Positions 8,426 to 18,258 are shown, numbered from the stretch's first letter. The stretch is DNA of 64,000 nucleotides from RH-AL1 sp964235705 (GCA_964235705.1 CAXSDP010000006.1:38435-102434), one strand, 5' to 3'. The notes: generated by a model not told the origin, from the letters alone. Made by a program: numbers and translations.

Positions 8426-10480
8426 CTACTCGCTCGCCGCCACCTCGTCGCGCTCCGCCATCAGATCGCGGTGGATGGCCGCCTGCGTCCCGGCTCCCGC
8501 CCCCGAAGCGAAAGCGACCGCGTGGTCGCGCGCTCCGGATGGGCCAGCGACGTCGGTCGCCCCGTCCGGGCGATCGGCCCCGTCCCGGGCCAAAGCGCGA
8601 CGCAACGTTTCCTCCGCCTCGGCGACCTGGTGCTGGCGGTCCCACATAGCGGCGTAGACCCCGCCGCGGGCCAGCAGGCCGTCGTGCGTCCCGCGCTCGA
8701 CGATGCGTCCGGCGTCGAGCACGAGGATCTCGTCGGCGTCCACGATCGTCGACAGGCGGTGCGCGATGACGAGCGTGGTGCGGCCACGTGAGACCTGCTT
8801 CAGCGAGGCCTGGATCTCGCGCTCGGTGAAGGTGTCGAGCGCCGACGTCGCCTCGTCGAGGATGAGGATCGGCGGCGCCTTCAAGATCGTGCGGGCGATC
8901 GCCACCCGCTGCTTCTCGCCGCCCGACAGCTTCAAACCACGCTCGCCGACCTGCGCGTCGTAGCCACCCGGCGCGATGGCGATGAACTGATCGATCTGGG
9001 CGAGCTTCGCGGCGTGGCGCACCTCGGCCTCGGTGGCGTCCCAACGACCGTAGCGGATGTTGTAGGCGATGGTGTCGTTGAACAGCACCGTGTCCTGCGG
9101 CACCATCCCGATCTTCCCCCGCAGGCTCGCCTGCGTGACGTCGGCGATGTCCTGCCCATCGATCGTGATGCGGCCGGACGCCGGTTCGTAGAAGCGGAAC
9201 AGCAGCCGCGACAGGGTCGACTTGCCGGCGCCCGACGGGCCGACCACCGCCACCGTCTTGCCGGGCGGCACCTCGAAGCTGATCTTGTCGAGGATGCGCC
9301 GCTGGCGATCGTAGGAGAAGCTCACGTCCTCGAAGCGCACGTGACCGTGCCGCACGCGCAACGTCGAGGCGCCAGGCAGATCTGTGATCTCGGCGCCCTG
9401 CCCGAGGATGTCGAACATCATCTCGATGTCGATGGTCGCCTGCTTCACCTCGCGGTAGACCATGCCCATAAAATTGAGCGGCTGGTAGAGTTGGATCATC
9501 ATCGCGTTGACGAGCACGAAGTCGCCCACCGTGTGCGTGCCCTGGCGGATGCCGGCCACGCTCATCATCATCACGCCGGCGAGGCCGACCGTGAAGATCA
9601 CCGCCTGGCCCGCGTTGAGCAGGGTCAGCGACGTGTAGGTCTTGACGCTCATCGCCTCGTAGCGCGCCATGGACCGCTCGTAGCGTTGCGCCTCGCGCGC
9701 CTCCGCCCCGAAGTACTTCACCGTCTCGTAGTTCAACAGGCTGTCGATGGCCTTGGTGTTGGCGTCGGTGTCGCTCTCGTTCATGGAGCGGCGGATCGAC
9801 ATCCGCCAGTTGGTCGCCGCGAAGGTCCAGGCGAGGTAGACGAGGATCATGCCGAGCACGACGCCGACGTAGGCGATGTCGAACTGGAAGAACAGGACCA
9901 CGAGGATCAGCGCGAACTCGACGGCGGTGGGGATCGCGGTCAGCATGATGATGCGCACGATCGTCTCGATGGCGTTGCGGCCGCGTTCCAGCACGCGGGT
10001 GAGGCCACCGGTCTTGCGTTCCAGGTGGAAGCGCAGGCTCAACTGATGGAGGTGGACGAACACCTCTTGGGCGAGGCGCCGGACCGCGTTCATCGCCACG
10101 GCGGCGAAAAGGGCGTCGCGCCCCTGGGTCGCGAAGCTCATCAGAACGCGCAACGCGCCGTAGAGCGCGACGAGCGCGATCGGGCCGAGCGCGAGTCCGA
10201 GCAGGTCGTGGGTGGCAGCCCCGTGCGTGCCCGCCTCCCGCGTGACGGCGTCCGTCGCCCACTTGAAGGCGTAGGGCACGGCCACCGTGATGAGCTTGGC
10301 CACGAGCATCAGCACCAGCGCGACGTAGATGCGTCGGCGCAGGTCGGCCCGGGCCCGCGGCCAGACGTAGGGCGCGAGCTTGCGCAGCATGTCGGTGAGG
10401 TGGGACCGAGCCCCGGCCCGTTGGACGAGCGCGGCCGCGTCGAGGGCTTGGTCGGACGGGGAGGGGGGGAGCGGCGCCAT
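8426..10480 (-). CDS. Atm1-type ABC exporter (fused permease and ATPase)
   Basis: A 684-residue half-transporter with one six-helix membrane domain (residues ~75-370) and a C-terminal ATPase. The permease carries the Atm1/HMT1 hallmark LLNYETVKYFG..EA followed by NAGQAVIF. The ATPase has Walker A GPSGAGKST, Q-loop MVPQDTVLFN, signature LSGGEKQRVAIAR and Walker B ILILDEATSALD. Family members export glutathione-linked sulphur species or metal-glutathione complexes from cytoplasm to periplasm. The ATG at 10480 (MAPLPPSPSD) is chosen; the open frame runs ~74 codons further without family resemblance. A C-terminal tail of about 60 residues (rich in Ala, Arg and Asp) follows the ATPase. Divergent from the LOG gene. 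Confidence 0.92.
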   Translation of the reverse strand: MAPLPPSPSDQALDAAALVQRAGARSHLTDMLRKLAPYVWPRARADLRRRIYVALVLMLVAKLITVAVPYAFKWATDAVTREAGTHGAATHDLLGLALGPIALVALYGALRVLMSFATQGRDALFAAVAMNAVRRLAQEVFVHLHQLSLRFHLERKTGGLTRVLERGRNAIETIVRIIMLTAIPTAVEFALILVVLFFQFDIAYVGVVLGMILVYLAWTFAATNWRMSIRRSMNESDTDANTKAIDSLLNYETVKYFGAEAREAQRYERSMARYEAMSVKTYTSLTLLNAGQAVIFTVGLAGVMMMSVAGIRQGTHTVGDFVLVNAMMIQLYQPLNFMGMVYREVKQATIDIEMMFDILGQGAEITDLPGASTLRVRHGHVRFEDVSFSYDRQRRILDKISFEVPPGKTVAVVGPSGAGKSTLSRLLFRFYEPASGRITIDGQDIADVTQASLRGKIGMVPQDTVLFNDTIAYNIRYGRWDATEAEVRHAAKLAQIDQFIAIAPGGYDAQVGERGLKLSGGEKQRVAIARTILKAPPILILDEATSALDTFTEREIQASLKQVSRGRTTLVIAHRLSTIVDADEILVLDAGRIVERGTHDGLLARGGVYAAMWDRQHQVAEAEETLRRALARDGADRPDGATDVAGPSGARDHAVAFASGAGAGTQAAIHRDLMAERDEVAASE

Positions 10481-10671
10481 CGCCAACGCATATAGGGGAT
10501 GGGACGATGCCGTGCACCCGTCGCGGCGTTTGGTGGCGCGACCGATCGGAATGGGTGGGATCCCTCCGATGTCCTCCGGCGTCTCGTCGGTGCGACGACG
10601 ATGTGCGACGGCGTCGCCGGTGATCGGGTCTAAGGACGAGACATCGCGATCGATGGTTTGGCGAGGGTGGG

Positions 10672-11298
10672 ATGAGTGAAGGTGAAACGCACGATGCGGC
10701 ACGATTGCGGACCGTCTGCGTGTATTGCGGCTCGGCTGACGGCGTCGACCCGATGTTCGAGGCGGCGGCGGTCACGCTCGGGCAGACTTTGGCGCGCGAG
10801 GGCGTGGGCCTCGTCTACGGCGGCGGCGGACGCGGGCTGATGGGGACGCTGGCGCGCGCGGTGATCGCCGGTGGGGGCCACGTCACGGGGATCATCCCCG
10901 AGTTCCTGACCGACAACGACGCCGTGCTGCGTGAGGCGCAGGAGCACGTGGTGGTGCCGGACATGCACACCCGCAAACGCCTGATGTTCGAGCGCGCCGA
11001 CGCCTTCGTGGCCCTGCCCGGCGGGATCGGGACGCTGGAGGAGCTGGTCGAGCAGCTGACCTGGGTGCAGCTCGAGCGGCACAGCAAACCCGTGCTCATC
11101 GCCGATATCGGCGGCTTCTGGCGGCCCCTGCTCGGCCTGCTCGACCACATGCGCCAGCACCGCTTCATCCAGGAGGCAGCCGCCGTGCGCACCCTGGTGA
11201 GCGCCGATGCCGCCGCCATCGTGCCGATGCTTCGAGCCGCCCTCGCCGACGCGGCGCGACGGGGAGCGGTGAAGAAGGAGGTCGACCGGCGCTTGTAA
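10672..11298 (+). CDS. LOG/TIGR00730 family nucleoside monophosphate phosphoribohydrolase
   Basis: A 208-residue Rossmann-fold protein of the LOG family, which removes ribose 5-phosphate from nucleoside monophosphates, including cytokinin precursors. The family marks are VCVYCGSADG at the N-terminus, LVYGGGGRGLMG, the Arg in MHTRKRLMFERAD, and the catalytic PGGIGTLEE at about residue 120. The ATG at 10672 yields a ~20-residue lead before the first strand. The physiological substrate in this bacterium is not known. Convergent with ssb, with a shared hairpin between them. Confidence 0.92.
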   Translation: MSEGETHDAARLRTVCVYCGSADGVDPMFEAAAVTLGQTLAREGVGLVYGGGGRGLMGTLARAVIAGGGHVTGIIPEFLTDNDAVLREAQEHVVVPDMHTRKRLMFERADAFVALPGGIGTLEELVEQLTWVQLERHSKPVLIADIGGFWRPLLGLLDHMRQHRFIQEAAAVRTLVSADAAAIVPMLRAALADAARRGAVKKEVDRRL

Positions 11299-11310
11299 AG
11301 CGCCCCGGTC
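11284..11310. terminator. Bidirectional hairpin between LOG gene and ssb
   Basis: GGCGCTT (11288-11294), GTA, AAGCGCC (11298-11304) form a perfect 7-bp stem. Outer bases GACC/GGTC extend it across a two-base bulge. It covers the LOG stop codon and precedes the ssb stop in convergent orientation, so it could terminate both transcripts. Confidence 0.4.
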
Positions 11311-11315
11311 GGCGT

Positions 11316-11840
11316 CTAGAACGGGATGTCGTCGTCTATGATGTCGTTCATCCGGCCGCCACCGGCGGTCGCCGGGCGCTTGTCATTGGTGCGTTGCGTG
11401 TCCGTGCGCTGCATGGGCGAGGTGCGGCCAAAGCTCGACCCGCCGCCTTCCCCCATGTCGTCGCCATCGCCGCGCCCGGCCCCCCCGCCCCTGCCGTCCA
11501 GCAGCGTGAGTTCGCCCCGGAACCGGTTGAGCACGATCTCGGTCGCCTTGCGCTGGTTGCCGTCGCGGTCGGTGAACTCGCGGGTGGCCAACTGGCCCTC
11601 GATGTAGATCTTCGCGCCCTTCTTGCAGTACTGCTCGGCGATCTTGCCGAGGTTCTCGTTGAAGATCACGACGTTGTGCCACTCGGTGCGGTCCTTGCGC
11701 TCGCCCGTGCCCTTGTCGCGCCAGGACTCCGTGGTCGCGAGCGAGAAGGAGACGACGGCGTCGCCCGAGTTGGTCCGCCGCACCTCCGGGTCGCGCCCGA
11801 GGTTGCCGACCAGAATGACCTTGTTGACGCTGCCCGCCAT
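11316..11840 (-). CDS. ssb: Single-stranded DNA-binding protein
   Basis: A 174-residue SSB that coats single-stranded DNA in replication, repair and recombination. The OB-fold occupies residues 1-~112, with SVNKVILVGNLGRDPEVR and ...TEWHNVVIFNENLGKIAEQYCKKG. A Gly/Arg-rich disordered linker follows, and the C-terminus ends in the acidic partner-binding tip DDDIPF. In many alphaproteobacteria ssb sits next to uvrA in divergent orientation; here dctA lies between the two. No clear LexA box was found upstream. Confidence 0.98.
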   Translation of the reverse strand: MAGSVNKVILVGNLGRDPEVRRTNSGDAVVSFSLATTESWRDKGTGERKDRTEWHNVVIFNENLGKIAEQYCKKGAKIYIEGQLATREFTDRDGNQRKATEIVLNRFRGELTLLDGRGGGAGRGDGDDMGEGGGSSFGRTSPMQRTDTQRTNDKRPATAGGGRMNDIIDDDIPF

Positions 11841-12026
11841 GTGCTGCCCTCGCCGCCTTGACCCTGAAGCCGAGCCGAAGCTCGACGCCCTTATTGTTGG
11901 TCAGCGAACGCGAACGGGCGCTCGAAGTCAACGCGACGCGGGTGCGACGCACAGGGATTGCGACGCGCCAACGTCAACCGGTGGTCGACGCCTGCCCGGC
12001 GGATGGTCGAACGCCGGAGCGCGCCG

Positions 12027-13379
12027 TCACACCGCCTCGCCGGTCGCCACGGCGGTGCGGATGTCCGCGCTGTCGACCGGGCGTGCCAATCCCGCCCGCA
12101 GCAGGTCCACGTCGAGTTCGTTCTCCCACCGGGCCACGACGATGGTGGCGACGCCGTTGCCGACCAGGTTGGTGATGGCTCGGCACTCGCTCATGAACTT
12201 GTCGATCCCGAGGATGATCGCCATGCCCGGCACCAGCGCCGGGCTGATGGCGGCGAGCGTCGCGGCCAGGGTGATGAACCCCGCCCCGGTCACGCCGGTC
12301 GCGCCCTTGGAGGTCAGCATGGCGACGCCGATGATGGTCAGCTGCTGCCCGAAGTCGAGCGGCACGCCGAGCGCCTGGGCGATGAAGAGGGTCGCCAGCG
12401 TCATGTAGATGTTGGTGCCGTCGAGGTTGAAGGAGTAGCCGGTCGGCACCACTAGGCCGACGACGGACTTGGAGCAGCCGAGCTGCTCGAGCTTGAGCAT
12501 CAGTTGCGGCAGCACGCTCTCCGACGACGACGTGCCCAGCACCACCAGCAGCTCCGCCTTGATGTAGTTCAGGAAGCGGAAGATCGAGAAGCCGGCGAGC
12601 CTGGCCACCACGCCGAGCACCACGACGACGAAGAGCACCGACGTCGCGTAGAAGGTGACGATGAGTCCGGCGAGGTTGCCGAGGGACTGCGGTCCGTACT
12701 TGCCGACCGTGTAGGCCATCGCCCCGAAGGCGCCGATGGGGGCGACCTTCATCACGATGGCGATGACGCCGAACACGGCTTGGGCGGTGTCATCGACGAA
12801 GGCGAGGAGCACGCGGCCGCGCTCGCCGAGCACCATCAGCGCGAAGCCGAACAGCACGGCGAACAACAGCACCTGCAACACGTCGCCGGCGGCGAAGGCG
12901 CCGATGACGCTGTCGGGGACGATGTTGAGGAGGAAGCTGACGGTGTCGTGCGACGCCGCCTCCTTCGAGAACTTCGCCACCGCCTCGGCGCTGCCGTGCC
13001 CGCTGAACCCGTGGCCGGGCCTGACCATGTTTCCGACGACGAGCCCGATGAGGAGGGCGAAGGTGGACACGATCTCGAAGTAGACGAGCGCCTTGGTCGC
13101 GACGCGCCCGACCTTGCGCGCGTCGGAGATGTGGGCGATCCCCGAGACCACGGTGCAGAAGATGATGGGCGTGATGACCATCCTGATCAGTTTGACGAAG
13201 CCGTCGCCGAGCGCCTTCATCCAGGGCTGCACGGCGATGTGGGGCGCGAGCACGCCGACGACGACGCCGAGCGCGATGGCGATCAGGACCTGGACGTAGA
13301 GGATCCGGTAAAAGGGCTTGCGCGCCCCGCCATCCGACGGACGGGAAGCGTCATGACCGAAACTTGAGCCGGACGTCAT
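12027..13379 (-). CDS. dctA: C4-dicarboxylate:cation symporter
   Basis: A 450-residue inner-membrane carrier of the DAACS family that imports succinate, fumarate and malate with cations. Signature stretches are visible: LGTSSSESVLPQLM (hairpin HP1), PTGYSFNLDGTNIYM, and LTSKGATGVTGAGFI (HP2). About eight membrane helices precede and surround these. The N-terminal ~20 residues are polar and not conserved. The start at 13379 gives MTSGSSFGHD; a later start is possible. It lies between ssb and uvrA and is divergent from uvrA. No dctBD regulators are present nearby. Confidence 0.92.
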   Translation of the reverse strand: MTSGSSFGHDASRPSDGGARKPFYRILYVQVLIAIALGVVVGVLAPHIAVQPWMKALGDGFVKLIRMVITPIIFCTVVSGIAHISDARKVGRVATKALVYFEIVSTFALLIGLVVGNMVRPGHGFSGHGSAEAVAKFSKEAASHDTVSFLLNIVPDSVIGAFAAGDVLQVLLFAVLFGFALMVLGERGRVLLAFVDDTAQAVFGVIAIVMKVAPIGAFGAMAYTVGKYGPQSLGNLAGLIVTFYATSVLFVVVVLGVVARLAGFSIFRFLNYIKAELLVVLGTSSSESVLPQLMLKLEQLGCSKSVVGLVVPTGYSFNLDGTNIYMTLATLFIAQALGVPLDFGQQLTIIGVAMLTSKGATGVTGAGFITLAATLAAISPALVPGMAIILGIDKFMSECRAITNLVGNGVATIVVARWENELDVDLLRAGLARPVDSADIRTAVATGEAV

Positions 13380-13537
13380 CGGCGCTTCCTTGTTTCCTTG
13401 CCCTTCGCGGGCTGCGACAACACGTAGGTGTCAGAGTAGGGTCACGGGTCGGCTGTCCTGCCCGCGTTCCCTTTGCCATAGCGTCACCGGCGTGGTTTGC
13501 CTAGTTTGCCGGTTGGACCTCCAGGACCGTCGATCGC

Positions 13538-16528
13538 ATGAAGAAGCCCAAGTCCAAGCCGGAGTCCAAGTCGGGATCGAAGCCGGGATCGAAGCCGGGG
13601 CGTCCCGATGAGGCGATCGTCCCGACCGTCGTGGCGAGCCGGACGGCGGCGGACTTCGACGGACGCGCCATCACCGTGCGCGGCGCGCGCGAGCACAACC
13701 TCAAGAACGTCGACCTGACGATCCCGCGCGACAAGCTGGTGGTGTTCACCGGGCTGTCGGGATCGGGCAAGTCGTCGCTCGCCTTCGACACCATCTACGC
13801 GGAAGGGCAACGCCGCTACGTCGAGTCGCTGTCGGCCTATGCCCGTCAGTTCCTCGAGATGATGCAGAAGCCGGACGTCGACCAGATCGACGGGCTGTCG
13901 CCGGCCATCTCCATCGAGCAGAAGACCACCTCCAAGAACCCGCGCTCGACCGTCGCCACCGTGACGGAGATCTACGACTACATGCGGCTGCTGTTCGCGC
14001 GCGTGGGCGTCCCTTACTCGCCGGCGACCGGCCTGCCGATCGAGTCGCAGACGGTCAGCCAGATGGTCGATCGGGTGGTGGCCCTGCCGGAGCGCACGCG
14101 CCTCTACCTGCTGGCGCCGCTCGTACGCGGCCGCAAGGGCGAGTACCGCAAAGAGATCGCCGACCTGCTGAAGAAGGGTTTTCAGCGGCTCAAGGTCGAC
14201 GGCACCTTCCACGAGATCGCCGACGTGCCGCCGCTCGACAAGAAGCTGAAGCACGACATCGACGTGGTGGTGGACCGCATCGCGGTGCGCGACGACGTCC
14301 GCACCCGCTTGGCGGAGAGTTTCGAGACCGCCCTCGACCTGGCGGACGGCATCGCCATCGCGGAATACGCCACCGAGGTCGACGAGAAGGGACAGCCCAG
14401 GCGCGTCACCTTCTCCTCCAAGTTCGCCTGCCCCGTTTCCGGCTTCACCATTGCCGAGATCGAGCCGCGCCTGTTCTCCTTCAACAACCCGTTCGGCGCC
14501 TGCCCGAAGTGCGGCGGCCTCGGCCATGAACAGCGCATCGACCCGGAGCTGATCGTGCCCAACGGCCGGCTCTCGCTGCGGCGCGGCGCCATCGCGCCCT
14601 GGGCCAAGTCGACGTCGCCCTACTACATGCAGACCCTGGAAGCGCTCGGCCGCGCCTACCGCTTCCGCCTGGACGTGTCCTTCGAAACGCTGCCGACCAC
14701 CGTTCGGGAGATGCTCCTCTATGGTTCCGGCAAGGAGAGCGTGAAGTTTTCCTACGCCGACGGCGTGCGCGACTACGACGTCAACAAGCCGTTCGAGGGC
14801 GTGATCCGCAACCTCGAGCGCCGCTACAAGGAAACGGACAGCGAGTGGGCGCGCGAGGAGATCGGGCGGTACATGGCCGCGACGCCCTGCGAGGCCTGCG
14901 CCGGCACGCGCCTGAAGCCCGAAGCCTTGGCGGTGAAGATCGACGGGTGCCATGTCGCCCAGGTCAGCACGATGTCGGTGCGCGACGCGCTCGCCTGGTT
15001 CACCGCCCTGCCCGCCAAGCTCGACGAGACGCGCGGCGAGATCGCCAAGCGCATCCTGAAGGAGATCCGCGACCGGCTCTCCTTCCTCATCGACGTCGGG
15101 CTCGACTACCTCACGCTCGATCGGGCGTCCGGGACGCTGTCGGGGGGCGAGAGCCAGCGCATCCGACTGGCCTCGCAGATCGGCTCGGGGCTCAGCGGCG
15201 TCCTCTACGTGCTCGACGAACCCTCCATCGGCCTGCACCAGCGCGACAACGCCCGCCTGCTCGACACGCTGCGGCGGCTGCGTGACCTCGGCAATTCCGT
15301 GATCGTCGTGGAGCACGACGAGGACGCGATCCTCACCGCCGACTACGTCGTCGACGTGGGTCCCGGCGCCGGCATCCACGGCGGCGAGATCGTTTCGCAG
15401 GGCACGGCGGCGCAGGTGATGGCCGATCCGAAATCGCTTACCGGCCAGTACCTGACCGGCGCCAAGCAGGTCGCCGTGCCGCGCCGGCGCCGCCCCGTCG
15501 ATCCCGAGCGGGTGCTCCGCATCGTCAACGCGCGCGGCAACAACCTCAAGAACGTATCCGCCGACATGCCGCTCGGGCTCTTCACCGCCGTGACCGGCGT
15601 GTCCGGCGGAGGCAAGTCGACGCTGATCGTCGACACGCTCTACAAGGCGGTGGCGCGGCGCCTCAACGGCGCGCTGGAGCATCCCGCGCCCCACGACTCG
15701 ATCGAGGGCCTCGACCACCTGGACAAGGTGATCGACATCGACCAGTCGCCGATCGGCCGCACGCCGCGCTCCAACCCCGCCACCTACACCGGCGCCTTCA
15801 CGCCGATGCGCGAGTGGTTCGCCGGCCTGCCGGACGCGAAGGCGCGTGGCTACCAGCCCGGCCGCTTCTCCTTCAACGTCCGGGGCGGCCGCTGCGAAGC
15901 CTGCCAGGGCGACGGCGTCATCAAGATCGAGATGCACTTCCTCCCCGACGTCTACGTCACCTGCGGCGTGTGCAAGGGGCGCCGCTACGACCGCGAGACA
16001 CTGGAGGTGCGCTACCGCGAGAAGTCGATCGCCGACGTGCTGGACATGACGGTGGAGGAGGCGGCCGTGCTGTTCAAGGCGGTGCCGGCGATCCGCGACA
16101 AGATGCTGACGCTGGCCCGCGTCGGCCTCGGCTACGTCAGGGTCGGCCAGCAGGCCAACACCCTGTCGGGCGGCGAGGCGCAGCGGGTGAAGCTCGCCAA
16201 GGAGCTGTCGCGGCGCTCCACCGGCCGCACCCTGTACATCCTCGACGAGCCGACGACCGGCCTGCATTTCCACGACGTCGCCAAGCTGCTGGAGGTGCTG
16301 CACGAACTCGTCGACCAGGGCAACTCGGTGGTGGTGATCGAACATAACCTCGAGGTCATCAAGACCGCCGACTGGGTGGTCGACCTCGGGCCGGAGGGCG
16401 GCGACGGCGGTGGCGCCATCGTCGCGGAAGGCACGCCGGAGACGATCGCGGCGAGCGAGCGCAGCCATACCGGCTTCTTCCTGCGCGAACTCCTCACGAG
16501 GCGGCCCCGGCAGGTCGCGGCGGAGTGA
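13538..16528 (+). CDS. uvrA: Excinuclease ABC subunit A
   Basis: A 996-residue ATPase of nucleotide excision repair that scans DNA for damage with UvrB. Both ABC modules are complete: Walker A GLSGSGKSSL and GVSGGGKSTL, signature LSGGESQRI and LSGGEAQRV, Walker B VLDEPSIGLH and ILDEPTTGLH. Zinc modules appear as CPKCGG and CEAC pairs in the first half and CEACQGDG...CGVC in the second. Before the conserved start (DFDGRAITVRGAREHNLKNV) lies an extra ~40 residues rich in Lys, Ser and Pro. A perfect 12-bp tandem repeat at 13573-13596 falls inside that tail. The ATG at 13538 is the first in the frame. Confidence 0.98.
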   Translation: MKKPKSKPESKSGSKPGSKPGRPDEAIVPTVVASRTAADFDGRAITVRGAREHNLKNVDLTIPRDKLVVFTGLSGSGKSSLAFDTIYAEGQRRYVESLSAYARQFLEMMQKPDVDQIDGLSPAISIEQKTTSKNPRSTVATVTEIYDYMRLLFARVGVPYSPATGLPIESQTVSQMVDRVVALPERTRLYLLAPLVRGRKGEYRKEIADLLKKGFQRLKVDGTFHEIADVPPLDKKLKHDIDVVVDRIAVRDDVRTRLAESFETALDLADGIAIAEYATEVDEKGQPRRVTFSSKFACPVSGFTIAEIEPRLFSFNNPFGACPKCGGLGHEQRIDPELIVPNGRLSLRRGAIAPWAKSTSPYYMQTLEALGRAYRFRLDVSFETLPTTVREMLLYGSGKESVKFSYADGVRDYDVNKPFEGVIRNLERRYKETDSEWAREEIGRYMAATPCEACAGTRLKPEALAVKIDGCHVAQVSTMSVRDALAWFTALPAKLDETRGEIAKRILKEIRDRLSFLIDVGLDYLTLDRASGTLSGGESQRIRLASQIGSGLSGVLYVLDEPSIGLHQRDNARLLDTLRRLRDLGNSVIVVEHDEDAILTADYVVDVGPGAGIHGGEIVSQGTAAQVMADPKSLTGQYLTGAKQVAVPRRRRPVDPERVLRIVNARGNNLKNVSADMPLGLFTAVTGVSGGGKSTLIVDTLYKAVARRLNGALEHPAPHDSIEGLDHLDKVIDIDQSPIGRTPRSNPATYTGAFTPMREWFAGLPDAKARGYQPGRFSFNVRGGRCEACQGDGVIKIEMHFLPDVYVTCGVCKGRRYDRETLEVRYREKSIADVLDMTVEEAAVLFKAVPAIRDKMLTLARVGLGYVRVGQQANTLSGGEAQRVKLAKELSRRSTGRTLYILDEPTTGLHFHDVAKLLEVLHELVDQGNSVVVIEHNLEVIKTADWVVDLGPEGGDGGGAIVAEGTPETIAASERSHTGFFLRELLTRRPRQVAAE
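13573..13596 (+). repeat. Perfect 12-bp tandem repeat in the uvrA 5' end
   Basis: GGGATCGAAGCC occurs twice head to tail and encodes repeated Gly-Ser-Lys-Pro units (GSKP). Further degenerate copies upstream (tccaag/gagtcc) make the first ~20 codons low in complexity. Confidence 0.9.
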
Positions 16529-16578
16529 GGATGCGCGCCCGGCTTGTTTCAGGGCGGCGGGCCGCCTAGGTTCCCGCC

Positions 16579-18009
16579 ATGAGCGAACCCGACGTCACGG
16601 CCGACACCCGAGTGATCCACGTCATCGGCGGTGGCCTCGCCGGCTCCGAGGCGGCTTGGCAGGTCGCGCGCGCCGGGGTCCCGGTCATCTTGCACGAGAT
16701 GCGACCGGTCCGCGCCACGCAGGCGCACCGGGGCGGCGACTTGGCGGAACTGGTCTGCTCGAATTCGCTGCGCTCGGACGATGCCGAGACCAACGCCGTC
16801 GGCGTCCTGCACCGCGAGATGCGCCGCATGGGCTCCCTCGTCATGCGCGCCGCCGACGCGAACCAGGTGCCGGCCGGCGGCGCGCTGGCGGTCGACCGCG
16901 ACGCCTTCTCCGCCACGATCACCGCGGCGCTCGAGGGTGACCCGCTCGTCCGCATCCTGCGCGAGGAAATGGTCGGCCTGCCACCCGAGGCCTGGGACAA
17001 CGTGATCGTCGCCACCGGCCCACTCACCGCGCCGGCGCTGGCGCGGGCGGTCGCCGGCCTCACGGGGGAGGACGACCTCGCCTTCTTCGACGCCATCGCC
17101 CCTGTCGTCCACCGCGCGAGCGTGGACATGGACAAGGCATGGTTCCAATCGCGCTACGACAAGGCCGGCCCCGGTGGCACGGGGGCGGATTACATCAATT
17201 GCCCGCTCTCGCGCGACCATTATGATGCCTTCATCGACGCCCTGCTCGCCGCCGAATGCACCGGCTCGGAGCACGAGGCGAGCACGCCCTACTTCAACGG
17301 CTGCCTACCGATCGAGGTGATGGCGCAGCGCGGGCGCGACACGCTGCGCCACGGGCCGATGAAGCCGGTCGGCCTGACCAACCCGCGCGACCCGACCGTC
17401 AAGCCGGCCGCCGTGGTGCAGCTGCGCCAGGACAACGCGCTCGGCACGCTCTACAACCTCGTCGGCTTCCAGACGAAGATGAAGCACGCGGCGCAAGTCT
17501 CTGTATTCAAGATGATACCCGGCTTGGAGGACGCGTCCTTCGCGCGGCTCGGCGGCATCCACCGCAACACGTTCCTCAACGCACCCAAGGTCCTCGACGC
17601 GCACCTGCGCCTGCGCGCCCAGCCGCGCCTGCGTTTCGCGGGCCAGATCACAGGCTGCGAGGGCTACGTGGAGAGTGCCGCGATCGGCCTGATCGCCGGC
17701 CGATTGGCGGCGGCGGAGCGGCTCGGCGTGCCAACCACCATGCCGCCGGCGACGACCGCGATCGGCGCCCTGATCAATCACATCACGGGCGGCCACATCG
17801 AGACGATCGACGCGGGGCCGCAGTCCTTCCAGCCGATGAACGTGAACTTCGGCCTGTTCCCGCCGCTCACCGAGGCGGTCGTGAGCGAGGACGGCAGGCG
17901 CCTTCGCGGCCCGGAAAAGGGCGCCGCGCGCAAGCGCGCCATGAGCCGGCGCGCGGCACGCGACTTGGACGCTTGGTTGGACGGTCCGATCGCCCTCGCG
18001 GCGGAGTAG
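16579..18009 (+). CDS. trmFO: Methylenetetrahydrofolate-tRNA (uracil-54 C5) methyltransferase
   Basis: A 476-residue FAD- and folate-dependent enzyme that makes ribothymidine at tRNA position 54, using methylene-THF as carbon donor. The dinucleotide-binding motif VIHVIGGGLAGSEAAW is at the N-terminus, followed by the family hallmark HRGGDLAELVCSNSLRSD. YFNGCLPIEVMAQRG lies mid-protein, and QITGCEGYVESAAIGL near the C-terminus is diagnostic against the related MnmG. It follows uvrA by 50 bp and may be co-transcribed. Convergent with yacG. Confidence 0.97.
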   Translation: MSEPDVTADTRVIHVIGGGLAGSEAAWQVARAGVPVILHEMRPVRATQAHRGGDLAELVCSNSLRSDDAETNAVGVLHREMRRMGSLVMRAADANQVPAGGALAVDRDAFSATITAALEGDPLVRILREEMVGLPPEAWDNVIVATGPLTAPALARAVAGLTGEDDLAFFDAIAPVVHRASVDMDKAWFQSRYDKAGPGGTGADYINCPLSRDHYDAFIDALLAAECTGSEHEASTPYFNGCLPIEVMAQRGRDTLRHGPMKPVGLTNPRDPTVKPAAVVQLRQDNALGTLYNLVGFQTKMKHAAQVSVFKMIPGLEDASFARLGGIHRNTFLNAPKVLDAHLRLRAQPRLRFAGQITGCEGYVESAAIGLIAGRLAAAERLGVPTTMPPATTAIGALINHITGGHIETIDAGPQSFQPMNVNFGLFPPLTEAVVSEDGRRLRGPEKGAARKRAMSRRAARDLDAWLDGPIALAAE

Positions 18010-18047
18010 CGCCGGCCATTCCTCGCCGCGGATCAGGCAGTTTGGGA

Positions 18048-18245
18048 TCAGCCCTCGTCGTCGGGCAACCCTTCGGGTCCGTCCGGCTCGTCGGTCGGGA
18101 TGGCGTAGCGGCCGCTCAGCCACCGGTGCAGGTCGACATCGGCGCAGCGCTTGGAGCAGAACGGCCCGGCCTCGGCCGTCGCCGGCTTGCCGCAGATCGG
18201 GCACGGGCGGCCCTTGGCTCCCGTGGGCGCCTCATCGGCGCTCAT
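18048..18245 (-). CDS. yacG: DNA gyrase inhibitor / zinc-finger protein YacG
   Basis: A 65-residue zinc protein that in E. coli binds GyrB and inhibits gyrase. The four zinc cysteines are in CPICGKP and FCSKRCADVDL, followed by the conserved HRWLSGRYAIP. The C-terminus is acidic. The ATG at 18245 lies 13 bp after the maf stop, so yacG is the last gene of an infA-maf-yacG unit, an order shared with many Hyphomicrobiales. Confidence 0.93.
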   Translation of the reverse strand: MSADEAPTGAKGRPCPICGKPATAEAGPFCSKRCADVDLHRWLSGRYAIPTDEPDGPEGLPDDEG

Positions 18246-18258
18246 CGTGCCGGGTCCC

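Noticed and set aside
13380..13537. LexA (SOS) box upstream of uvrA, also searched upstream of ssb
   Set aside because: No GTTC-N7-GTTC or GAAC-N7-GAAC arrangement was found in either upstream region by eye.
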